Assembly: GCF_001586785.1 (NCBI RefSeq)
Contig: NZ_LUFH02000036.1
Span: 1 to 51,194, forward strand
Source: Sphaerospermopsis aphanizomenoides BCCUSP55
GTDB taxonomy: Bacteria > Cyanobacteriota > Cyanobacteriia > Cyanobacteriales > Nostocaceae
Reading direction: 5' to 3'
DNA: 51,194 nt
Made by a program: the position numbers and the translations under genes. This document shows positions 28,504-37,543 of the stretch, piece by piece (position 1 is the first letter of the stretch; every line of letters starts with the position of its first letter). Below the pieces are notes generated by a model. That model had not been told where the DNA came from. It did no database searches and saw nothing but the letters and a program-made list of their open reading frames with translations.

Positions 28504-29850
28504 TATTACCAACCCAATTCTAAAATTGCTTTATCTGCTCCACAAACCATGAGTACAGGCAGGTTTTTGGAAAAAATTAGCCTTTTATTTCCGACTAGTG
28601 GCTAATAACCTGACGCTGAAGGCGTTCATGATTTTAGTTCCAGGATAACCATTCAAATTTTAGTTGTGGAAGTGTTGTCAGAGAAATTTATCTTCTGCCA
28701 GCAAGCCGAAAGCAAAAATTAATCGTCAATCGGGTTTTGGCTAACAGCCAAGAGCGGATAGCTCAATGCTTACCCAACACAAGTTTACTATCTACACTTC
28801 ACACTTATTTAGTCAAGTCCTATTTGTAAAAAGTCATCAAGCAGTAGTGAAGTAGAAATTTTTTAAATATATAGAAGTGTTAAAGCGGCAGAGAATAATC
28901 TGCTGATGGCAATCAAACAGCGGATAGATGTGGTAGATTGATTTTTCTCTAGAGGTGGATATTAATCTGAGAGATTTTGGCCGATGGTGATAAACATGAT
29001 GGTTTCATACCCGCTGCTTTTTGTCTCATCTATATCAAGAAAACCTCCATTTAACTTCCTCACTCCCAATTGCTCGTTTCCATGAGATTATTTTTTCTAA
29101 AAGTCTTGAGTCAATACTCATGACAGCATAAAGCATGGTTGAAAATCTAGACTGCTTTTTCTCTGCCCAAGTCCAGGGATTTGAAAAAAAATTAATTTGT
29201 AAATTGTATTTTAAATTAAACAAATATTTTGCTATTATTAGTCCATGATAGTATTTAATATAAAATTACGAACTCACAAAACCAGTTACCAATCACCGCA
29301 CAAGTGCGGTGGCTACTGCTTTGTTTATTCGTAATGTAGAGACCAGAAATTTATGTCTCTACTGGCAGGACAAAAGGGTGTATGTCCGTAAGACCATCAA
29401 CAAATACTATGCTGTCCTCAGCTTGAGACGATGAGTAGGGACAACCCTACAACTCAAGGTCAAGAAAGGCAAGCACTAGCAGTAAAAAACCTGCAATTTA
29501 TTGTAGCTACGACTTTTTTTGGAGTAGAACTAACCTGATTTGTAAAGGTGGCTTAAAAATACACCGCTACAGCAACGCCAAAAGATAAAAAAAATATTCT
29601 GATTTCTGATGGCGGATGATGGTTAAAATTGCTGTAAAATCACCGAAATAAATGTCTGTGACAACTACGACCTCTAGTTTAATATGGATAATCTGACCAT
29701 ATATAGAGGTACTTTGTCCGCTTAAATCAGCAGGAATTCACAATCACCCTCAAGTCTTCAGTGGCTTTGTAAATTGGCTAAGAAGCCAAGTTCAAAGGAT
29801 AAGACTAAATTGATGATCAGTTTGGAGAAATTAAGGAAAATTTGAGCATA
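28504..29850. other. 1.35-kb intergenic region upstream of the cyAbrB gene
   Basis: No credible ORF. Three perfect stem-loops lie close together: CACCGCAC-AA-GTGCGGTG (29294-29311), GTAGAGAC...GTCTCTAC (29336-29362) and GTAGGG-ACAA-CCCTAC (29435-29450). A T run (CGACTTTTTTTGG) follows at about 29507-29519. The length and structure would fit a long leader or a small RNA, but I recognise no known family. Confidence 0.45.
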
Positions 29851-30288
29851 ATGACTGAAACTGCAACCGCCCCATTAACAGGAAAAGCACTGCTGGCTAA
29901 AGTAAAAGAGCTTTCTAATTTACCACGCCGAGAACGAGCAAAGCAGTGTGGCTATTACACCGTTACTAAGAATAACCAGGTGCGGGTAAATCTCACCGAT
30001 TTTTATGATGCTTTGTTGTCTGCTAGAGGTATTCCTCTGAGTCCAGAAGCTCCTAAAGATGGTCGTGGTCGTGAACCGACATATCGTGTGAGTGTTCATC
30101 AAAATCGTCAGATTGTGATTGGTGCTACTTACACCAAAGCAATGGGCTTAAAGCCTGGTGATGAGTTTGAAATTCGGCTAGGTTACAAGCATATTCACTT
30201 GATTCAGTTAGGCGAAAGTGATAAAAAATTAACCGCACCAGATATCGACACTGACGAAGCCGATTTAGAAGATGAAGAGGAGAATTAA
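29851..30288 (+). CDS. calA: cyAbrB-type transcriptional regulator (CalA-like)
   Basis: 145 aa. Cyanobacterial AbrB protein with the DNA-binding domain in the C-terminal half (YRVSVHQNRQIVIGATYTKAMGLKPGDEFEIRLG) and a conserved N-terminal block (ALLAKVKELSNLPRRERAKQCGYYTVTKNNQVRVNL). The acidic tail is rich in Asp and Glu. The ATG at 29851 is preferred to a TTG nine bases earlier; AAGGAAAA lies about 11 bases before it. CalA in Anabaena regulates many genes including ftsZ and sodB. The cyAbrB1/CalA rather than cyAbrB2 assignment rests on the block sequence and on gene order with sdhB and accC, both from memory. Confidence 0.85.
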   Translation: MTETATAPLTGKALLAKVKELSNLPRRERAKQCGYYTVTKNNQVRVNLTDFYDALLSARGIPLSPEAPKDGRGREPTYRVSVHQNRQIVIGATYTKAMGLKPGDEFEIRLGYKHIHLIQLGESDKKLTAPDIDTDEADLEDEEEN

Positions 30289-30539
30289 GTTTCTCTGATG
30301 GTAGGGGTAAGTTTGAGATCAATGCTTGATAACTTGTCCCTACTGCTACAAGTAAATAGTATTTGTAGTTTATAGCAGGGAACAGGGAATCGGGAACAGG
30401 AAACAGTTTGAAAGTCTTTTTGGATCGGATTTTTATGATTACTGTCTGTTCTCATCCAACTGAGAACCGCTATAAGAATTTATTCACACAATAAAATACG
30501 ATTTGACCTCTTAAATAAGTCACAAATTGTAGTAGAGTC

Positions 30540-31442
30540 TTGAATAATCATCAAGAACTCTATTTTTACCTGAAGTCTATCGTGATTTTTTGGTCTGTCT
30601 TCTTATCACTTTTAGAGCCATCGGTCAATACATTACTGGCGTTACTAAAAAATTCGCCAGTAGTTTTTGTTGTCATGGCTTTTTTTGTTGTTTGGGTAGT
30701 GTGTTGGTTGCCATTAGCGGGAATAATTGCTGTTGTCCTAAATTGGCAAATTAACAAACCTTTACAATCAGAACAAAAAATACCTTTATTGGTATCTCTC
30801 TATTTATTAGCACCCCTAATTATGGGGGGAATTAATTGGCTAGGATTAGGATCTTTTGCTGATGATGGCCTAGTGGTCAACCTTTCTATTTTTGCTTCTT
30901 TACTGCTGGGTTTTAGCTTAGGTGTATTAGGACTTGTAATAGTGTTTACTGGCCAATTTTGGCTAGGGTGGTGCTATTTAGAAAAATCAAATATCAAATT
31001 AATCCCATCTATTTTGCTGCCGATTTTCTTGGTGGCTTTGTTTGTTGGTGGAATAGAAGAGTTAGTTTTTCGGGGTTTTTTGTTAACTACTTTAGAGAAA
31101 GATTATGCAGTTTGGATAGCAGCGATTATCTCTAGCTTGATTTTTGCTTTACTGCATTTAGTGTGGGAACAACAGGAAACTTTACCGCAAATTCCAGGAT
31201 TATGGCTGATGGGAATGGTTTTAGTAGTGGCTAGGTTAGCTGATGGTGGTAATTTAGGGATAGCCTGGGGACTTCATGCTGGTTGGGTATGGGCGATCGC
31301 TACCATAGATACAGCAGGACTCATTACCTACACTGGAAAAGTCTCAGAATGGGTGACAGGTAAAAACAAAAAACCCCTAGCTGGGTTAGCTGGGGTTCTA
31401 TGCGTTCTGGGAACAGGAATAATTCTTTGGTATTTTATCTAA
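30540..31442 (+). CDS. CPBP family intramembrane glutamic endopeptidase
   Basis: 300 aa with about eight hydrophobic segments. The CPBP/Abi motifs are present: GGIEELVFRGFLL (EExxxR, about 171-183), FALLHLVWEQ (FxxxH) and HAGWVWA. The predicted active site is within the membrane. The longest frame begins with TTG at 30540 and the next ATG is inside the first hydrophobic region, so TTG is kept with caution. Stands alone. Substrate unknown. Confidence 0.85.
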   Translation: MNNHQELYFYLKSIVIFWSVFLSLLEPSVNTLLALLKNSPVVFVVMAFFVVWVVCWLPLAGIIAVVLNWQINKPLQSEQKIPLLVSLYLLAPLIMGGINWLGLGSFADDGLVVNLSIFASLLLGFSLGVLGLVIVFTGQFWLGWCYLEKSNIKLIPSILLPIFLVALFVGGIEELVFRGFLLTTLEKDYAVWIAAIISSLIFALLHLVWEQQETLPQIPGLWLMGMVLVVARLADGGNLGIAWGLHAGWVWAIATIDTAGLITYTGKVSEWVTGKNKKPLAGLAGVLCVLGTGIILWYFI

Positions 31443-31544
31443 CAAAGGCAGGAGGCAGGAGGCAGAAGGCAGGAGGCAGAAGACAAGATATAAAATTTTT
31501 ACCAATGCCCCACACCCCACACCCCACACCCTACACCCTATTCT
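31443..31544. repeat. GGCAGGA and ACACCCC repeats between convergent genes
   Basis: GGCAGGA/GGCAGAA heptamers directly follow the CPBP stop (31445-31486), then ACACCCC/ACACCCT units (31508-31538) end next to the stop codon of the reductase gene. Confidence 0.85.
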
Positions 31545-32666
31545 TTAACCGCCAAAACCAGGAATTAACTTCTTCAAGGCGCGACCTGCTACATCACCAT
31601 ATCGCAATTCACCACAGAGGATTTTACCCATAATTTGAGCGCCAGAGGGACGCTTAACACCGACTTTGTAGCCAATACCAGGGAAGCGATAGAATGCGCC
31701 GGCTAATTTTTGCGCCCAGGCCATATCAGTTCCCCACTGTTCATTAATAGCCTCGGTGTAATTTTCCAAGGCATTGATATCACCACTCAGAGCATCATTA
31801 ATAAATTTTGCTGCTAGGACACCGCTAAAAATGGAGGGGCGAATACCTTCTGCGGTAAAGGGATCAACGACACAAGCGGCTTCACCAGCCAAAACTGCAT
31901 TTTGAGTATGTAGCTTTTGATTACCATCCCACAAGCAGATAGGATGACCATACTGCTTGCTGGTTTTGACATCTACATTAAAGGATTGGGCGTATTCATC
32001 CAAAATTTTCTTAAAGTCTTGAGGTTCGCCACCAATAAATGTACCGACACCGATGGAGTAACCATCAGCTTTGGGGAAGTTCCAGATATAGCCGTTTTTC
32101 AGCAAGCCAAACTCGAAGTGAGCCATATTTTTGTTGACGACTTCAGCGGCAACTTCAGCTTCCAATGCTCCTGCTAAACGACGTTTACGGTCTTTAAAAC
32201 CTAACCATTTTGCCATTGGACCTTTTGCACCATCAGCAGCAATTAAGTAACGACCTGTAGCAGATCCATTAGCTGTGTTGACTTGCCAGTGATCAGTTTT
32301 AAATTCAATGCCTGTGACTTCTGTATTATCTCGGAGTTCAGCCCCTTGGCTTTGAGCTTGCTTCACTAGAAAATGGTCAAAAACGTCTCGCCGCACCATC
32401 CACACTGGTTCTTTAATGCCGATTTTAGCCTCTACAGGATCACCTAATTTCCAGGTGAATCGCAAAGAATCTACTTTGACAGAAATTGCGGGGCTAAAGT
32501 CAAAGTCGAACCATTGAGCGATCGCTGGTGACACACCACCACCACAAGGTTTATATCTGGGCAGGGATTCTTTCTCTAAAACCAATACCGAGCGTCCCTG
32601 CTTGGCTAGATGATATGCTGCTGTTCCACCCGCTGGGCCAGCACCGATGATGATGCAGTCGTACAT
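31545..32666 (-). CDS. Geranylgeranyl reductase family FAD-dependent oxidoreductase
   Basis: 373 aa. N-terminal FAD fold MYDCIIIGAGPAGGTAAYHLA with following Glu (LVLEKE), then KPCGGGVS, MVRRDVFDHFL, RYLIAADGAKG and VLAGEAACVVDPFTAEGIRPSI. It belongs to the GGR family, but is not the standard ChlP, which starts differently and is longer. The substrate could be an isoprenoid double bond; unknown. A longer frame to 32891 is translated GGGAACA repeat and was rejected; ATG at 32666 starts the FAD fold. Confidence 0.85.
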   Translation of the reverse strand: MYDCIIIGAGPAGGTAAYHLAKQGRSVLVLEKESLPRYKPCGGGVSPAIAQWFDFDFSPAISVKVDSLRFTWKLGDPVEAKIGIKEPVWMVRRDVFDHFLVKQAQSQGAELRDNTEVTGIEFKTDHWQVNTANGSATGRYLIAADGAKGPMAKWLGFKDRKRRLAGALEAEVAAEVVNKNMAHFEFGLLKNGYIWNFPKADGYSIGVGTFIGGEPQDFKKILDEYAQSFNVDVKTSKQYGHPICLWDGNQKLHTQNAVLAGEAACVVDPFTAEGIRPSIFSGVLAAKFINDALSGDINALENYTEAINEQWGTDMAWAQKLAGAFYRFPGIGYKVGVKRPSGAQIMGKILCGELRYGDVAGRALKKLIPGFGG

Positions 32667-32756
32667 AATGGCTGAATTTTTGGTTTTTATTTTGATTAAT
32701 TGATTTCCCAGTATATATAAGGGTTTCCAATTTTTTGTAAAGTTTCTATAAATAAA

Positions 32757-32873
32757 GGGAACAGGGAACAGGGAATAGGGAACAGGGAACAGGGAACAGG
32801 GAACAGGGAACGGGGAACAGGGAACAGGGAACAGGGAACAGGGAACAGGGAACAGGGAACAGGGAACAGGGAA
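32757..32873. repeat. Array of about 17 GGGAACA heptamers
   Basis: 117 nt of GGGAACA units with rare variants (GGGAATA, GGGAACG). It lies 91 nt before the reductase start, and ACACCCT units follow at 32887-32927. Antisense reading gives a FPVPCSL repeat peptide, which is not a gene. Confidence 0.95.
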
Positions 32874-32958
32874 AATTCTTCCCCTACACACTACACCCTA
32901 CACCCTACACCCTACACCCCACACCCCACAGCACTCGGTACTCGTTACTCAGCACTGC

Positions 32959-33507
32959 TTAGACGGTGGTGATGTCTTTTTCCTTCTCTGTCAACAAGTG
33001 ATCAATTTTTTCTGTGTACTTGTTAGTCAGTTTTTGTAGTTTGTCTTGCTGATCTCGTGATTCGTCTTCGGAAATTTCCGCAGTTTTTTCCTGTTTGCGA
33101 ATGGAGTCGAGGGCATCACGGCGGATATTGCGAATACCGACTCTACCTTCTTCGGCATACTTAGCAGCAAGTTTGACAAATTCTTTGCGGCGATCGCTTG
33201 TTAAGGGCGGAATATTGAGTCGGATCACAGAACCATCGTTACTAGGGGTTAAACCCACATCTGAGAGAGAAATTGCCTTTTCAATCAGGTTCAAGCTGCT
33301 CCTATCATAAGGCTGAATTAGGATTGTTGAGGCATCAGGTGTGGTGATGTTTGCCAGAGATTTTAGTGGAGTAGGTGTACCGTAATACTCCACCTGTACT
33401 TTATCTAGTAGACTCGCATTGGCGCGACCAGTGCGAATGGTATTAAAAGCCTGTTGAGTTGATTCAACAGTTTTTTGCATTTTACTTTCAGCTTCAGCTA
33501 ATTTCAC
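32959..33507 (-). CDS. frr: Ribosome recycling factor
   Basis: Splits post-termination ribosomes together with EF-G. 182 aa, the normal length: [16 protein letters not shown]..., [30 protein letters not shown] and the C-terminal helix [11 protein letters not shown]. The longer frame begins with TTG; I chose the GTG at 33507 because GGGAGG lies six bases upstream. It overlaps the pyrH end by 14 nt, so the two are translationally coupled. Confidence 0.95.
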   Translation of the reverse strand: MKLAEAESKMQKTVESTQQAFNTIRTGRANASLLDKVQVEYYGTPTPLKSLANITTPDASTILIQPYDRSSLNLIEKAISLSDVGLTPSNDGSVIRLNIPPLTSDRRKEFVKLAAKYAEEGRVGIRNIRRDALDSIRKQEKTAEISEDESRDQQDKLQKLTNKYTEKIDHLLTEKEKDITTV

Positions 33508-34222
33508 AAGAACCTCCCACAAGGGTGCCTATAGATTCTCCCATAACTGCTCGATGGATGTTTCCTCGCACCGTTAGGTCAAATACGAGAATGGGAATAT
33601 TATTTTCTTTACATAAAGCAATTGCGGTACTATCCATAACTCGCAAATCTTTAGCCAAGACGTGGGCGTAGGTGAGGGTTGTATAACGTTTGGCATCAGG
33701 ATAAATTTCGGGATCAGCGTCGTAGATTCCGTCTACTTTGGTAGCTTTAAAAATCACTTCTGCTTCAATTTCTGCTGCTCTTAAGGCGGCAGTGGTATCT
33801 GTAGTAAAGAAGGGATTTCCTGAACCCGCCCCAAAAATTACCACTCGTCCTTTTTCTAAATGGCGAATAGCTCGACGACGAATATAGGGTTCTGCTAATT
33901 CTTGCATAGCGATCGCTGTTTGTACTCGCGTCTGTACCCCTATTCGTTCTAGGGAGTCTTGCAGGGTCATGGCGTTCATGACGGTGGCAATCATGCCTAT
34001 ATAGTCTGCTGTTGCCCTATCCATGCCCGCCGATGCAGCTTTAACGCCTCTAAAAATATTCCCGCCGCCAACGACAATAGCGACTTGAACGCCAGTGGCT
34101 ACTACCTCTCCTAACTCTTGAGCTATTCCCTTGACTACTTCTGGATCAATGCCATAGCCCATGTTGCCCATTAAGGCTTCACCGCTTAGTTTAAGTAAAA
34201 CCCGTCGGTAATTCGTTCCCAT
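33494..34222 (-). CDS. pyrH: UMP kinase
   Basis: Converts UMP to UDP with ATP. 242 aa: [14 protein letters not shown] (phosphate loop), [32 protein letters not shown], and [21 protein letters not shown]. The ATG at 34222 is preferred to a TTG six codons earlier because UMP kinases of this group start at [15 protein letters not shown]. The last codons overlap the frr start, as in many bacteria. Confidence 0.96.
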   Translation of the reverse strand: MGTNYRRVLLKLSGEALMGNMGYGIDPEVVKGIAQELGEVVATGVQVAIVVGGGNIFRGVKAASAGMDRATADYIGMIATVMNAMTLQDSLERIGVQTRVQTAIAMQELAEPYIRRRAIRHLEKGRVVIFGAGSGNPFFTTDTTAALRAAEIEAEVIFKATKVDGIYDADPEIYPDAKRYTTLTYAHVLAKDLRVMDSTAIALCKENNIPILVFDLTVRGNIHRAVMGESIGTLVGGSCEIS

Positions 34223-34669
34223 GAAGTCACGCTTTATCAAATAAGTTGCAATTGCCTGCTCAATAAAACTTAGACAATGCTAATAGCATTAGCTATACAT
34301 TGCTGTTTATTTCCCGCTTCCACCAAGGTAGAAGGCTACTTCTTGTCTACGGGCGTAACTTCCGCCAGAGCCTAGCGTACAAACAATTATGGTGTATTCA
34401 ACAGGTTATTAGCCGCATTTTAATCTCTATATCTCTTGATTATCAATGTTGAACATTGAATATTCTGACATTGATAAACACAGGTTTTGAGTTTTAAATC
34501 AGCGCAGTTGTTTACCACATAATCAACATAGTTTCTATGATAGATACCACCTGTTAACTATAAAATATTTAGTAGGAATTTACTCCTGTCTCCTCAATTC
34601 AGACTCCTGACTCTTGCAGTAAGTGGATTCAGCCGAAATAGTTAGATAATTAAATATCTCATGATACAT
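34223..34669. other. Intergenic pyrH upstream region
   Basis: 447 nt between pyrH and the redoxin gene, both on the minus strand. AT-rich, no ORF. It probably holds the pyrH-frr promoter. A GC-rich segment at 34311-34375 (ACCAAGGTAGAAGG and TAGAAGG-like words) is the only notable structure; I see no clear repeat or terminator. Confidence 0.4.
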
Positions 34670-35248
34670 CTATTTGCGCCATATTAATGGTGTACCTGCC
34701 TGTTGTGTTTGTTCTGGCTGGATTTCTTGACCTTGAAATAAAGAGGCGATCGCATTTTTCAAATAATCTACCCCCTTGATTAATGGGTCTGTCGGGTGAT
34801 CGTCAATTTGACCTTTGTAGCGCAGAATCCCCTCATGATCAATTAAATAAGCAGTTGGTGTGCTAATTGCCCCAAAACTGCGAGTCACATCTTGGGTTGA
34901 GTCCCATAGATATGGGAAATTTAACTGATGATGCAGGGCAAAAGTTTTCATGTTCTCAAAGGTTAACTTCGTGCTAAATTCTGCCTCAGCATTCATATCA
35001 TTGTTGCCATCAGTACCATTGAGTCCTATGAGTGTAAAACCGTTAGGAGAAAATTCTGTTTGAATATTTTTGAGCCTTTCCAGATATAAATCCACATAAG
35101 GACAGTGGTTAGACATAGAAATTACGCATAGGGCGCGTAAATTTTCTCGATAACGGCTGAGATGGTGGACATGATCATCAATTCCAGGCAATTCAAAATC
35201 CGGAGCATAACTGCCAATAGGAGTATCTATTGTTTCTAGTATAATCAT
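34670..35248 (-). CDS. Thioredoxin-fold (AhpC/TSA-like) protein with altered CXXC
   Basis: 192 aa with a redoxin fold: GSYAPDFELPGIDDHVHHLSRY, then MSNHCPYVDLYLERL, TLIGLNGTDGN, and STPTAYLIDHEGILRYKGQIDDHP. Relatives that I recall have CNHCPYV; here the first Cys of the CXXC is Ser46 and Cys49 remains, so disulfide exchange by the usual two-cysteine route is unlikely unless Cys41 substitutes. No signal peptide, so cytoplasmic. ATG at 35248. Confidence 0.82.
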   Translation of the reverse strand: MIILETIDTPIGSYAPDFELPGIDDHVHHLSRYRENLRALCVISMSNHCPYVDLYLERLKNIQTEFSPNGFTLIGLNGTDGNNDMNAEAEFSTKLTFENMKTFALHHQLNFPYLWDSTQDVTRSFGAISTPTAYLIDHEGILRYKGQIDDHPTDPLIKGVDYLKNAIASLFQGQEIQPEQTQQAGTPLIWRK

Positions 35249-35735
35249 TTTGTTTTGCTCAAAGGAACTAGGAACAGAAACTTGTTTAAACCCGATGTTA
35301 GTTTTCAGGTGTAAAACTACGCCTGAGCTTTTTTTGTATATTCAATTAATTTTATATACTAGTCTAGTCCACGTAAATTGTAAAACTACCATATCTAGTG
35401 CTGATAGTAGTTTAATAATAAAGGAAGTAAGAAAGCTTGACCACTTGCTAGTTGTTTTCACTCTGTCACACTAGCTTCATGACTAAAAAACATTATTTCT
35501 AATTCCATAGCAGCGATTGATTTAGGCATAGATAATCTAGCAACCTTAACATCCAACCAGCCGGCATTTTTACCAGTTCTGGTTTCCGGGCAGATTATCA
35601 AATCAATTAATCGTGATTACAATCTTTATTACCTGCACATCGACAGACATCTAAACGATTACAAAAACTATAGGTCGTTTTTTTCAAAAAGCAAATAGGA
35701 TTCCTATAGTTAAGTTAAGCAAATTTGAATTTTTT
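35249..35735. other. Divergent intergenic region, redoxin / hydrolase
   Basis: 487 nt between divergent genes. A 74-codon ORF at 35250-35474 (plus) overlaps the redoxin promoter region, has no ribosome-binding site and no recognisable product, so it is not called. No repeats or strong hairpins seen. Confidence 0.45.
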
Positions 35736-36635
35736 ATGACAGCTTCTACAACTACTCTTACCTCAACAAAAACTTGGACTTGGAAAGGATTCCCTATTTG
35801 TTACCAAACTCAAGGGAACACCGGTCCTGCGGTTGTTTTAGTACATGGATTTGGTGCTTCATGGTTACACTGGCGCAAAAATATACCAGTTTTAGCAGAA
35901 AATTGTCGAGTTTATGCCATTGATTTGATTGGTTTTGGTGCTTCGGCGAAACCCGAACCAGGGGTAAAAATGATCTACACACTGGAAACCTGGGGACAGC
36001 AAATAGCAGATTTTTGTCGGGAAGTGGTAGGAGAACCTGCGTTTTTAGTAGGTAATTCTATTGGCTCTATTGTAGCTATGCAAGCTGCGGTAAGTAACCC
36101 TGATATAGCCTTGGGAACTGCCTTACTCAATTGTTCTCTCAGATTATTACACGATCGCAAACGGCTCACTTTACCTTGGACAAAGCGTGTTGGTGCGCCA
36201 ATTTTACAAAGAATTTTATCTATTCCAGCAGTGGGTGAATTCTTTTTTAGTCAACTAGCTAAACCAAAAACTGTTAAGAAGATTCTTCTCCAAGCTTATG
36301 CCAATGGGGAAGCAGTGACCGATGAATTAGTAGAGATTCTGATGGCACCAGCAAAAGATCCTGGTGCTGCGGCTGTATTCTTGGCTTTTACAGCTTATTC
36401 CAGTGGACCTTTACCAGAAGAACTTTTACCTGTATTACCTTGTCCAGCAATTATTTTGTGGGGAACAGCTGATCCTTGGGAACCTATTAATTTAGGTAGA
36501 GAGTTAGCTGATTTTCCTCAAGTACAAAAATTTATTCCATTAGAAGGAGTGGGACATTGCCCCCAAGATGAAGCTCCAGAATTGGTAAATCCCATTTTAC
36601 TGGATTGGATTAATGAGAGATTGCTTAACTTTTAA
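35736..36635 (+). CDS. Alpha/beta fold hydrolase
   Basis: 299 aa. VVLVHGFGASWLHWRKN gives the oxyanion HG; nucleophile in GNSIGS (Ser about residue 109); acid in WGTADPWEP; catalytic His in GVGHCPQDEAP near the C-terminus. The triad is complete. The layout resembles cyanobacterial and plant pheophytinase-like or haloalkane-dehalogenase-like hydrolases, but the substrate cannot be told. ATG at 35736. Alone on the plus strand beside the peptide island. Confidence 0.88.
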   Translation: MTASTTTLTSTKTWTWKGFPICYQTQGNTGPAVVLVHGFGASWLHWRKNIPVLAENCRVYAIDLIGFGASAKPEPGVKMIYTLETWGQQIADFCREVVGEPAFLVGNSIGSIVAMQAAVSNPDIALGTALLNCSLRLLHDRKRLTLPWTKRVGAPILQRILSIPAVGEFFFSQLAKPKTVKKILLQAYANGEAVTDELVEILMAPAKDPGAAAVFLAFTAYSSGPLPEELLPVLPCPAIILWGTADPWEPINLGRELADFPQVQKFIPLEGVGHCPQDEAPELVNPILLDWINERLLNF

Positions 36636-37022
36636 ACATTCAGTAATATGTTTTTTTGTGAGGATTATTCAGGATTATGCAAGTTATTTAGGTAAATAAA
36701 AATTAGTCTGATGGGAGTAGAAAGTTCTGTTTGGATACAACATAAACGCCTCATAGAAGTTATGGAAAATTGATTTATAGGAGTTTTACTCCCCCTTTAA
36801 CGAAGGCAGAAGGCAGAAGGCAGAAGGCAGAAGGCCGTTGTTGTAACGGGGATTTATACCCCGCTCCAAAAACTTTGGACGAAGTCCGGTTTTAAACCCG
36901 ATTGTTTTGATAAAATACATCGAAGAAGGATAAAATTCTCAAAATAATAGATAGATTTTACGAAAGTTATGAGAATTTTATCCTCTATTGACCGATGGCA
37001 GAGTTGAAACTATTGGCAGGTT
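36636..37022. other. Intergenic region downstream of peptide gene 1
   Basis: 387 nt between the convergent hydrolase and peptide gene 1. Contains GGCAGAA heptamers (36805-36834), a CGGGG-ATTTATA-CCCCG hairpin (about 36848-36864) and the long inverted repeat listed separately. No further leader-peptide gene was found. Confidence 0.6.
36928..36983 (-). terminator. 14-bp inverted repeat 3' of peptide gene 1
   Basis: GGATAAAATTCTCA (36928-36941) and TGAGAATTTTATCC (36970-36983) pair perfectly around a 28-nt loop, 40 nt beyond the stop codon of peptide gene 1. There is no T run after it on the minus strand, so it may stabilise the transcript, or be a tiny insertion, rather than terminate. Confidence 0.45.
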
Positions 37023-37202
37023 TTAGCCATCCCAACCGCCTCCGCCTCCGCCTCCATAGCCATAGCCGATCCAGCGGCAGCGTCTACATAACCAACTTCC
37101 TCCACTTAGAAGCTCTTGTTCTTCGGTGGATAATTCGGTAATCAAATCAGATTTGATGACTTGCTTTGAAGTCATTTGTTCAGAAATTATTTTCTCAGAC
37201 AT
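37023..37202 (-). CDS. Double-glycine leader peptide 1 (CRRC, Gly-rich core)
   Basis: 59 aa. The leader (35 residues) ends ITELSTEEQELLSGG, the double-glycine export signal cut by C39-type ABC exporters. The predicted 24-residue core starts SWLCRRCRWIG and ends GYGYGGGGGGGWDG: two Cys two residues apart, cationic centre, seven consecutive Gly and aromatic residues. The ATG at 37202 is preferred to the upstream in-frame GTG, because GTGAGGCTAA then acts as ribosome-binding region, as in two sister genes. Last gene of the island. Precursor class is inferred from the leader and the exporter; activity unknown. Confidence 0.78.
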   Translation of the reverse strand: MSEKIISEQMTSKQVIKSDLITELSTEEQELLSGGSWLCRRCRWIGYGYGGGGGGGWDG

Positions 37203-37227
37203 GATTGTTAGCCTCACTTACTTACAT

Positions 37228-37248
37228 AATAGATGTTTAACATCTATT
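37228..37248 (-). promoter_or_regulatory. Palindrome upstream of peptide gene 1
   Basis: A 21-bp perfect palindrome built on ATAGATGTT-T-AACATCTAT. Its edge lies 26 nt before the ATG, the same distance as in peptide genes 2 and 5. GTAAGTGAGGCTAA lies between it and the start. Possible operator or 5' UTR hairpin. Confidence 0.6.
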
Positions 37249-37410
37249 GATTATATTTATAAATAGATTCTTTTCTAATTAAATGATTCTCAAGGTATAA
37301 AATTAAAATAATATTTATCTATCTTATAGCAGAACAAATAATACACCAATGGTAAATTTAATTTATTTATTGTATACAAATATTTAATTTTATTTACACT
37401 AATTTTTCAA

Positions 37411-37444
37411 TAAAAAAGAGAGAAAGAAAAAAGTTTTTTCTTTC
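37411..37444 (-). terminator. Terminator-like hairpin after peptide gene 2
   Basis: On the minus strand GAAAGAAAAAA and TTTTTTCTTTC form an 11-bp stem with a one-base loop (37422-37444), followed by TCTCTTTTTTATT. It lies about 100 nt past the stop codon of peptide gene 2, in the 341-nt gap before peptide gene 1. The rest of the gap (37249-37410) is AT-rich without features. Confidence 0.5.
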
Positions 37445-37543
37445 CCTGTTTATCCTTAGTATATTAGTGATATTAGTCTTCGCTATCTGAGATTAATTAG
37501 AAGGCTGAGACTACACAAAACCAAGTGCGTGGATTTTTAGCAC

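Noticed and set aside
29035-29223. 62-codon minus-strand ORF in the gap before calA
   Set aside because: No ribosome-binding site and no recognisable family; stop-free stretches of this size are expected by chance.
31400-31633. 77-codon plus-strand ORF at the CPBP/GGR junction
   Set aside because: Mostly GGCAGGA and ACACCCC repeat translation antisense to the reductase.
32757-32873. CRISPR-like array
   Set aside because: The units are 7 nt, contiguous and without spacers; no cas gene is in the window.
32667-32891. N-terminal extension of the GGR-family ORF by 75 codons
   Set aside because: It is translated GGGAACA repeat (FPVPCSL units); the FAD fold starts at the ATG at 32666.
35250-35474. 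74-codon plus-strand ORF beside the redoxin gene
   Set aside because: No ribosome-binding site, sits in the divergent promoter region and resembles nothing known.
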